A stretch of 9,349 bases of DNA from Pseudomonadota bacterium (lineage in GTDB: Bacteria; Pseudomonadota; Gammaproteobacteria; Burkholderiales; Thiobacillaceae). Location: NCBI GenBank assembly GCA_021791235.1, contig JAJYXA010000350.1:1-9349 (forward strand). The letters are read 5' to 3'. This document shows positions 1 to 4,943 of the stretch, in pieces (within the stretch, counting starts at the first letter, position 1; each line of letters opens with the position of its first letter). The translations under genes and the position numbers were made by a program. The notes under the pieces are model-generated. The model was given only the letters and a program-made list of their open reading frames with translations. It did not search any database and was not told the DNA's origin.

Positions 1-219
1 CTCTCGTACAGCGTCGACGTGGCGTGGGAGGAACTGAAATTCTCGCGCGAGCACAAGAACGATTTCGGCCGCATCGCCATCCTCACCGGCGACCAGTGGG
101 TGGCGTGGAGCATGTGGGTGAACCGCCTGTTCATGTCGGCGGATATTCGCCTGTTCGATGATCTGGATATGGCCCAGGCCTGGGTGGCGGGCGGCGAGTT
201 GCCGGCTGCGGCGGGTTGA
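1..219 (+). CDS. SpoIIAA-like STAS/SEC14-domain protein, C-terminal part
   Basis: The reading frame is open from the first base, so the gene begins before the window and only the last 72 codons are seen; the GTG at 19 is an internal valine, not a start. The visible part matches my memory of the C-terminal half of the SpoIIAA-like (STAS/SEC14, formerly DUF3478) family: a stretch ending in VAWEELKFSREH, then DFGRIAILTGDQWVAW, then an amphipathic segment and a terminal FDDLDMAQAWV helix. These are small, soluble, single-domain proteins of about 120 residues with a fold like anti-sigma-factor antagonists; their biochemical role is not established. The gene converges on the DUF3025 gene, with 31 nt between stop codons and no clear terminator hairpin. 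Family call fairly sure; function unknown. Confidence 0.8.
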   Translation, partial: LSYSVDVAWEELKFSREHKNDFGRIAILTGDQWVAWSMWVNRLFMSADIRLFDDLDMAQAWVAGGELPAAAG

Positions 220-250
220 GGCGTCTGCCCGAATGGGTGCGCCGGGACGT

Positions 251-1018
251 TCATGAAGCTGCGTTGCGCGCCGGCCTGAAAACCGCCTGATTGGCGTAAT
301 ACGCCGCATCTGCGTTGGCAGGATCCCAGCCGGGGATGCCCTGCACCGGCAAGGGCGCAAGCTGGCGTGGCGAGTCAATACCGGCGAGCGCCATGGCTGA
401 CAATCCATCAGCAGCGTCTGCATCGAGCGACGCCGCAATCAGCGTCAGGCATTTCCCGGTCATCGTCGGGTAGGGCGCGAGTGCCTTTTCCAGCAGCGCA
501 TGACCCACCACCACGAAGCGCATGTCGGCTTCGACACGTGAGCGCGTTTCCCAGAACAGCGCGTGCCAGGCGCGCTCGGCCAGCAGCGCCGGCAAGGCCG
601 GGTCGCGGCTGATCACCCACACGCCGGACTCGTCCAGCACCGTCAGCGCGTCGCGACGGCGGCCCCGGATGGAGCCGGCCTCGCCGGCGATGGCGATGCC
701 ATGGGCCGCATTCAGTGCGGCCTTGAAGCGAGGGAAGCGCAGCCACACCAGCGCGTTCAGCACGTCGTGCCAGGTGTCGGCGCGGGTTGGCACCTCGCCC
801 GTGCGGAGGATGTGGGTTTCGTAATCGCGCGCGGACAGGCGGCTGTCGGGCGCGAAAAAACGCAGCGGCAGCCCGCCTGCATTGCATGTGCCGAGGCGGG
901 CGGCCTGTGCGTTGAGCGCACCGAGGCAATCCGGGCTGGGCGAGGGGAGGGCCCGCGCGAGTTCCAACGCATCGATCAGGTCCCGATAGGGTGCGAACGC
1001 GGGGTGGTCGAACTTCAA
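251..1018 (-). CDS. DUF3025 domain protein
   Basis: A 255-residue soluble protein of unknown function that I place in DUF3025, a family common in beta- and gammaproteobacteria. Recognisable features are the N-terminal HPAFAPYRDLIDAL segment (residues 5-18), the tryptophan- and histidine-rich core TRADTWHDVLNALVWLRFP (about 78-96) followed by KAALNAAH, and the DESGVWVIS strand near 128-136. No signal peptide, membrane segment or known catalytic motif is visible. The start is TTG at 1018-1016; it overlaps the TGA of the upstream thioredoxin-like gene (bases TTGA shared), and I see no in-frame ATG just upstream. No Shine-Dalgarno sequence precedes it, so translation is probably coupled to the upstream gene. 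It is the last gene of the pip - cnoX-like - DUF3025 unit. Family call good, function not known. Confidence 0.8.
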   Translation of the reverse strand: MKFDHPAFAPYRDLIDALELARALPSPSPDCLGALNAQAARLGTCNAGGLPLRFFAPDSRLSARDYETHILRTGEVPTRADTWHDVLNALVWLRFPRFKAALNAAHGIAIAGEAGSIRGRRRDALTVLDESGVWVISRDPALPALLAERAWHALFWETRSRVEADMRFVVVGHALLEKALAPYPTMTGKCLTLIAASLDADAADGLSAMALAGIDSPRQLAPLPVQGIPGWDPANADAAYYANQAVFRPARNAAS

Positions 1019-1878
1019 TGCAGCGATTCGGACAGCGCCTGGCGATACTGCCGCGTCAGCGGATGCGCGCTGCCCAGCAGTTCGAACAGGGCGAGCAGGC
1101 TGGTGCGGCCGAGGTCGTGGCGGTAGCTGCGATCGGTGCGGGCGATCAACAGCAATTCGTCCATTGCGCCGGCAAACTCGTCCGTTGCCAGCAAGCGCGC
1201 TGCGCGCTGGTAACGCGCGTCCAGATCGTCCGGCTGGCGCGCGAGGCGGGCGTCGAGTTCATCCAGCGGCGGTGCCTGCCGGGCCGTTTCGGCCAGGTTC
1301 AGGTGCGCGTAAAGTGGCGCAATCATGGCGTCGACGCGCGCTTCCGGCGACAGGCTGTCGAGCAGTTTCAGCGCTTGCTCGCCGTCGCCTTCGGCCCACA
1401 GCAATTTGGCAAGGTCGCGCGGGATGGCGAGGTTGTCGGGCTCGGCCATCGCCGCGTTGGCCAGCAGCATGCGCGCCTGCTGCACGTTGCCCGCCTGCCA
1501 CGCGGCCACGCCGAGCGCGTGGGCGCGGTTGGCGTCGCCCGCGATGAAGCGGTCGAGCACTTCGCGGAAGCTGCTGTCGGGGTCGGCGCCGTGGATGGTG
1601 TGGGCGACCTCGCCGCGCCAGAAGAACTTCACCGTCGGCACCGAATTCACGCTGAAACGACGCGCCAGCTCGGGCAGTTCGTCGGCGTTCAGCATGACGA
1701 GCAGGAACTTGCCGCCGTATTCGGCCGCGAGCTTCACCAGTCGCGGCATCAGGATGAAGCAGGGACCAGCCTTGGGGGTCCAGAAATGCACCAGCACCGG
1801 ACCCTTGTGCGAGTTTTCCAGCACCAGGCGGTTGAAGTTCTCCGCGCTGGCATCGAAGACGTAGGGCGACAGCGTCAT
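1015..1878 (-). CDS. cnoX: thioredoxin-like co-chaperone of the CnoX/YbbN type lacking the first active-site Cys
   Basis: 287 residues, close to E. coli CnoX (YbbN, 284 residues). An N-terminal thioredoxin fold (about 1-112) is followed by TPR-like helices (about 115-285), including NAAMAEPDNLAIPRDLAKLL and a C-terminal LLALFELLGSAHPLTRQYR segment typical of YbbN. CnoX proteins are holdases that hand unfolded clients to GroEL and DnaK under oxidative stress. The redox motif, normally WCGPC, here reads KAGPC: Cys40 is kept but the nucleophilic first cysteine is Ala37; the cis-proline (Pro81 in NSVPT) is intact. Thioredoxin-type disulfide exchange is therefore unlikely. I chose the ATG at 1878 because GGAG lies 10 nt upstream (1889-1892) and because the 12 extra residues of the longer start at 1914 would overlap the pip gene. 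The ATG overlaps the pip stop by one base (TGATG). Symbol assigned by family, not proven orthology. Confidence 0.82.
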   Translation of the reverse strand: MTLSPYVFDASAENFNRLVLENSHKGPVLVHFWTPKAGPCFILMPRLVKLAAEYGGKFLLVMLNADELPELARRFSVNSVPTVKFFWRGEVAHTIHGADPDSSFREVLDRFIAGDANRAHALGVAAWQAGNVQQARMLLANAAMAEPDNLAIPRDLAKLLWAEGDGEQALKLLDSLSPEARVDAMIAPLYAHLNLAETARQAPPLDELDARLARQPDDLDARYQRAARLLATDEFAGAMDELLLIARTDRSYRHDLGRTSLLALFELLGSAHPLTRQYRQALSESLH

Positions 1879-2840
1879 CAGCCGAATACTCCGTTTGCGG
1901 CGAACTGGTCGCATGCGGTGACCAGTTCGCGCGCGATGCCCGGCTCGAACGCCGAATGGCCGGCATCCGGCACGATCACATAACGCGCTTCGGGCCAGGC
2001 GCGCGCCAGTTCGTCGGCCGACACGATGGGGCAGACGGCGTCGTAGCGGCCCTGCACGATCACCGCCGGGATGGTGCGGATGCGGTCGACATTGGCGAGC
2101 AGGCTGTTGTCGGGCAGGAAGATGTCGTTGACGAAGTAGTGCGCCTCGATCCGCGCCAGCGACAGGGCTTTTTTGTCGTCGCCGAACGCGGAAACGAGTT
2201 CGGGGTTGGGCAGCAGGGTGGAGCAGGACGCCTCGAAGGTGGCCCAGCGGTAGGCGGCAGGCTGGTGCACGGCCGGATCGGGGTCGGTGAGGCGGCGATG
2301 GTAGGCGGTGAGCAGGTCATGACGCTCATTTTCCGGGATGAATTCGGCCAGTTCACGCTGTGCCTCGGGGAACAGGGCGCGTATGCCGTAGAGGAACCAG
2401 TCGATCTCGCTTGTACGGCACAGGAAGATGCCACGCAGCACCAGGCCCCGGCAGCGCTCGGGATGGGCCTCGGCGTAGGCGAGTGCCAGGGTCGATCCCC
2501 ACGAACCGCCGAACACCAGCCAGCTTTCAATCCCGAGTTCGCGTCGCAGCGCTTCCATGTCGGCGACCAGATGCGGGGTGGTGTTGTCGGCAAGCTCGCC
2601 GTGCGGCGTCGAGTGGCCGCTGCCGCGCTGGTCGAACAGGACGATCCGGTAGCGTGCCGGGTCGAAAAACCGCCGCTGGCTGGGCGAAGTGCCGGAGCCG
2701 GGGCCGCCGTGGACGAACAGCACCGGAATGCCCTCTGGGTTGCCGGAGGTTTCCCAGTAGATGCGATGGGAGCCTGTCGTTTCCAGCATGCCGCTGGCGT
2801 AAGGCGTAATGGGCGGGTAGAAATGAGCAATATCGGGCAT
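1878..2840 (-). CDS. pip: proline iminopeptidase (S33 family alpha/beta hydrolase)
   Basis: A 320-residue cytoplasmic serine peptidase that removes N-terminal proline from peptides. The full family signature is present: N-terminal YPPITPYASGML, oxyanion-hole motif HGGPG (residues 44-48), VLFDQRGSGHSTPH (67-80), nucleophile elbow GGSWGS with Ser113, acid Asp267 in VQGRYDAVCP and base His295 in DAGHSAFEPG. Length matches proteobacterial Pip (about 310-320). The ATG at 2840 opens the typical N-terminus; no strong Shine-Dalgarno sequence is seen before it. It is the first gene of a left-pointing unit with cnoX-like and DUF3025, and its TGA overlaps the cnoX-like ATG by one base. A sigma70-like -10 (TATGAT) lies about 27 nt upstream, giving a short leader. 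No key residue is missing. The call is secure at family level; substrate preference within S33 is inferred. Confidence 0.95.
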   Translation of the reverse strand: MPDIAHFYPPITPYASGMLETTGSHRIYWETSGNPEGIPVLFVHGGPGSGTSPSQRRFFDPARYRIVLFDQRGSGHSTPHGELADNTTPHLVADMEALRRELGIESWLVFGGSWGSTLALAYAEAHPERCRGLVLRGIFLCRTSEIDWFLYGIRALFPEAQRELAEFIPENERHDLLTAYHRRLTDPDPAVHQPAAYRWATFEASCSTLLPNPELVSAFGDDKKALSLARIEAHYFVNDIFLPDNSLLANVDRIRTIPAVIVQGRYDAVCPIVSADELARAWPEARYVIVPDAGHSAFEPGIARELVTACDQFAANGVFG

Positions 2841-2866
2841 GGCAGGCGTCTTGAGTGAGAGGCCGG

Positions 2867-2894
2867 ATCATATCCCTGGTACGTCCGGCATGAA
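2867..2894 (-). promoter_or_regulatory. candidate sigma70 promoter for pip
   Basis: On the minus strand, TATGAT (2872-2867) matches the -10 consensus at 5 of 6 positions. It is preceded, after a 16-nt spacer, by TTCATG (2894-2889), a weak -35 matching 3 of 6. The -10 sits in the palindrome GGATCATATCC (2865-2875). Transcription would begin near 2860, leaving a leader of about 20 nt before the pip ATG. The position between divergent genes fits, but no experiment or conservation supports it here. Confidence 0.4.
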
Positions 2895-3035
2895 CAGGCG
2901 AGGCCATGCGCCGATTCGCCGTTGCACTCACGACCGGCCAGTATCGACAGGGGCGGGCTGGGACCGTATGCTTCCCTTGCGCACGGAATGCGCCGGCAGG
3001 CGATCAGGGGATCCGGATTGCATGAACGAAAAAAT

Positions 3036-3051
3036 AACAGGTTCTACTGTT
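3036..3051. promoter_or_regulatory. small inverted repeat AACAG-N6-CTGTT upstream of the Rossmann-protein gene
   Basis: In the 242-bp divergent intergenic region the most AT-rich part (about 3024-3070) holds a perfect 5-bp inverted repeat, AACAG-GTTCTA-CTGTT, 31 bp before the ATG at 3083. Single copies of the half-site also occur at 2893-2897 (AACAG) and 3076-3080 (CTGTT, next to the ribosome-binding site). It could be an operator or a small RNA hairpin. I could not place a convincing -35/-10 pair for the right-pointing genes, so the role is open and chance is possible. Confidence 0.25.
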
Positions 3052-3070
3052 TCCAACCATAACTGATACG

Positions 3071-3075
3071 AGGAG
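3071..3075 (+). promoter_or_regulatory. ribosome-binding site of the Rossmann-protein gene
   Basis: AGGAG, 7 nt before the ATG at 3083, is the strongest Shine-Dalgarno match in this part of the window. It fixes the start of the 129-codon gene and supports it as a real, well-translated gene despite its small size. Confidence 0.75.
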
Positions 3076-3082
3076 CTGTTTC

Positions 3083-3472
3083 ATGAGTCATGTCGTCAAG
3101 GTCGCCCTGCTGGGGCTGGGTGAGGTCGGGGAGAAGTTTGCCGAGCATTTTCTGGAGAAGATTCAGGAAGACGGCGTCAACGTGGAGATCGTCGCCGTCG
3201 CACACCGCAACCTGGAGTCGCCCGTTGCGCTGGGCTTCAGCCACAGCAAGGTGCCGGTGTTCAAGGACGCGCTGGAGGTGGTGTCGATGGGTGCGAAAGT
3301 CGACATCATTTTCGACCTGACCGGCGATCCTGAATTGCGCAAGAAGCTGCGCACGGCGTTGCAGGAGAGCCATAACCAGCACACCGTGATCGCGCCCGAA
3401 GTGGTTGCCCATCTGCTGTGGAATTTTTTCGGCGAAGGCGAATTGCCGAGCAGTGGCCAGACGGGCTACTGA
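3083..3472 (+). CDS. standalone Rossmann-fold protein resembling the homoserine dehydrogenase NAD-binding domain
   Basis: 129 residues consisting of a single nucleotide-binding domain. It opens with beta1-loop-alpha KVALLGLGEVGEKF, a GxGxxG motif at Gly11, Gly13 and Gly16. Beta2 follows with VEIVAVAHRNLES, then VFKDALEVVSMGAKVDIIFDLTGDPELRKKL (about 59-89), where DxxFDxTG is the turn seen in homoserine dehydrogenase-type domains. It ends with HTVIAPEVVAHLLWNFFGEG. There is no catalytic domain, so dehydrogenase activity is unlikely. From memory, similar Rossmann modules with a terminal A-x-L-LW segment occur as N-terminal input domains of some sensor kinases in sulfate reducers, which suggests a ligand- or redox-sensing role; this is inference. 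It has a good ribosome-binding site, stands alone after the divergent intergenic region, and is separated from the FIST gene by 66 nt containing a strong hairpin. Fold call good, role unknown. Confidence 0.7.
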   Translation: MSHVVKVALLGLGEVGEKFAEHFLEKIQEDGVNVEIVAVAHRNLESPVALGFSHSKVPVFKDALEVVSMGAKVDIIFDLTGDPELRKKLRTALQESHNQHTVIAPEVVAHLLWNFFGEGELPSSGQTGY

Positions 3473-3480
3473 AGCATGGG

Positions 3481-3511
3481 CGGGCTGCCGGGTGGAATAC
3501 CGGCGAGCCCG
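3481..3511 (+). other. strong bulged RNA hairpin between the Rossmann and FIST genes
   Basis: CGGGCT (3481-3486) pairs with AGCCCG (3506-3511) and GCCGG (3487-3491) with CCGGC (3500-3504). This gives 11 GC-rich base pairs with one bulged G (3505) and an 8-nt loop. It begins 8 nt after the stop of the Rossmann gene. The following bases are only mildly T-rich (TTCTTGTT at about 3523-3530), so it is not a classic intrinsic terminator. It may stabilise the 3' end of the upstream message, cause partial termination, or delimit a processed transcript. Confidence 0.5.
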
Positions 3512-3538
3512 GCCTGATCCGCTTCTTGTTCAACTGAT

Positions 3539-4639
3539 ATGACCGCTCCCTTCAAATTCGCCCACGCCGCACACCCCGACTGGGCCCAGGCTGCGCAGGC
3601 CTGCATGAATCAGCTGGGCGCGATCCCGTCCGCGGCGACGCTGGGATTTCTGTATGTGTCGGACGCCTTTGTAGGCGAACTCGACGCGATTCTGGCGTTC
3701 TTCAGGAGCGCGACCGCTGTGCCGCACTGGACCGGCAGCGTGGGCGTGGGCGTCTGTGCCACCGGCGTGGAGTATTTGGAAGAACCTGCGCTGGCCGTGA
3801 TGCTGGGGGAGTTCGACCCGGACGATTTCAGCATGCTGCCGGTATTGCATTCGCCGCAGGACGTCGAGGCGCAGCCGGCGAACGCCTATTTCGCCGTGGC
3901 GCACGGCGACCCGGCGAATAGCCGCATGCAGGAACTGATCGACAGCCTCTCCGCGCATGTGTCGAGCGGTTTTGTCGTCGGCGGGCTGTCGAGCTCGCGT
4001 GGCGAGACCGCACAGATCAGCGACGGGGTGGTGAAGGGCGGCCTGTCGGGGGTGCTGTTCAGCGAACGGGTGAAGCTGGCGACGCGGCTGACACAGGGCA
4101 TCTCGCCGCTGGGTCCGCGCCATCGCATCACCACCGCCAACAAGAATGTCATCGGCAGCCTGGATCATCGTCCGGCGCTCGATGTGATGAAGGAGGAAAT
4201 CGGCGAAGTGCTGGCACGTGACCTGCGGCGCGCAGCCGGCTACATCTTCGTAGGCCTGCCGGTTCGCGGGTCGGATACCGGCGACTATCTGGTGCGCAAT
4301 ATTCTCGGCGTCGATCCGCAGAACAAGCTCGTGGCCGTCGGAGAGTATGTCGAGCCGGGGGACGAACTGCTGTTCTGTCGCCGTGACCAGCAAACCGCCG
4401 AAGAGGATCTGCTTCGGATGCTCGCCGCCATCGGGACGCAACTGGCCGCGCCGATCCGGGGCGGCGTGTATTATTCCTGCCTGGGGCGGGGACAGCACAT
4501 GTTCGGCGCACCGAATCGGGAGTTGGGATTGATTCGCGATGCCTTGGGAGACTTTCCGCTGGTGGGCTTCTTTGCCAACGGAGAGATTTCTTACAATCGT
4601 TTATATGGCTACACCGGGGTGTTGACCCTGTTTGGCTGA
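3539..4639 (+). CDS. FIST-domain small-ligand sensory protein
   Basis: 366 residues, cytoplasmic, with no membrane segment or fused output domain. Both FIST halves are visible. FIST_N covers about 30-215: TGSVGVGVCATG at 65-76, FVVGGLSSSRG at 145-155, GVLFS at 171-175 and TQGISPLGP at 185-193. FIST_C covers about 220-360: KNVIGSLDHRPAL before it, IFVGLPVRG, CLGRG at 314-318, GFFANGEISYNRLYGYTG at 343-360. FIST proteins are thought to bind small ligands such as amino acids; one branch, NosP, binds heme and NO and controls histidine kinases or cyclic-di-GMP enzymes. This protein looks like the other branch annotated simply as 'small ligand-binding sensory domain FIST', so heme binding is not claimed. 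The start ATG has no clear Shine-Dalgarno sequence. Only 26 nt separate it from the coiled-coil gene and it lies two genes before a GGDEF-EAL enzyme, which supports a signalling role. Confidence 0.9.
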   Translation: MTAPFKFAHAAHPDWAQAAQACMNQLGAIPSAATLGFLYVSDAFVGELDAILAFFRSATAVPHWTGSVGVGVCATGVEYLEEPALAVMLGEFDPDDFSMLPVLHSPQDVEAQPANAYFAVAHGDPANSRMQELIDSLSAHVSSGFVVGGLSSSRGETAQISDGVVKGGLSGVLFSERVKLATRLTQGISPLGPRHRITTANKNVIGSLDHRPALDVMKEEIGEVLARDLRRAAGYIFVGLPVRGSDTGDYLVRNILGVDPQNKLVAVGEYVEPGDELLFCRRDQQTAEEDLLRMLAAIGTQLAAPIRGGVYYSCLGRGQHMFGAPNRELGLIRDALGDFPLVGFFANGEISYNRLYGYTGVLTLFG

Positions 4640-4665
4640 CCGGATGAAGAAACACGGAGATACGC

Positions 4666-4929
4666 ATGACCCTGCACGCCATGAAAGAAGATGAAATCCG
4701 CCTGTTGCGCGACGAAATCGAAATGCTGATGAACGAACGCCGCCAGCTGTTGCAGGTGACGGGCGCGGCAGCGGTGTTCGTTGCCAACCTCGACACCGAC
4801 AGCCTGCCCGATGAGGCTGACACCATCGATGCGGCCGAAATGCTGGCCGAACAGCTCAACGGCTTGTCCGAGGAAACCCTCAAGGACGCGCTGGAGTCGG
4901 TGGGCGCCGAAGTCGATCCGGCCCAGTAG
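4666..4929 (+). CDS. small acidic coiled-coil protein, function unknown
   Basis: 87 residues with a GGAGA ribosome-binding site at 4656-4660. I do not recognise a named family. Residues about 6-32 (MKEDEIRLLRDEIEMLMNER and following) show heptad-like spacing of I, L and M between charged residues and should form a short coiled coil. A small hydrophobic stretch follows (TGAAAVFVANL, 32-42). The rest is strongly acidic, with SLPDEADTIDAAEMLAEQLNGL and a last helix SEETLKDALESVG. No cysteines, signal peptide or membrane segment are present. It sits 26 nt after the FIST gene and 14 nt before the GGDEF-EAL gene, so the three are almost surely co-transcribed. A bridging or adaptor role between the FIST sensor and the cyclic-di-GMP enzyme is a reasonable guess only. 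Realness as a gene is supported by its spacing, ribosome-binding site and protein-like composition. Confidence 0.75.
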   Translation: MTLHAMKEDEIRLLRDEIEMLMNERRQLLQVTGAAAVFVANLDTDSLPDEADTIDAAEMLAEQLNGLSEETLKDALESVGAEVDPAQ

Positions 4930-4943
4930 CCGGGTTTTACGCC

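Noticed and set aside
220..250. Terminator between the convergent STAS and DUF3025 genes
   Set aside because: I could not find a stable stem followed by a T-tract in this 31-nt gap.
1879..1914. Longer start of the cnoX-like gene giving 12 extra residues
   Set aside because: The extension is very basic, unlike the family, overlaps pip coding sequence and has a poorer ribosome-binding site than the ATG at 1878.
991..1983. Plus-strand frame of 330 codons opposite the cnoX-like gene
   Set aside because: Antisense shadow; the minus-strand frame has thioredoxin and TPR signatures and clean operon junctions.
1956..2858. Plus-strand frame of 300 codons opposite pip
   Set aside because: Shadow of the proline iminopeptidase gene; composition is not protein-like and no motif is visible.
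2839..3066. Plus-strand 75-codon frame in the divergent intergenic region
   Set aside because: No ribosome-binding site, start overlaps the pip start, low-complexity Arg/Gly/Thr composition; it covers the likely promoter region.
3530..4498. Minus-strand frame of 322 codons opposite the FIST gene
   Set aside because: His-, Arg- and Gln-rich shadow with no recognisable domain; the plus strand has both FIST halves.
3539..4639. Calling the FIST protein NosP (heme/NO sensor)
   Set aside because: The sequence looks like the general FIST branch and I cannot point to a heme ligand; proximity to a cyclic-di-GMP enzyme alone is not enough.
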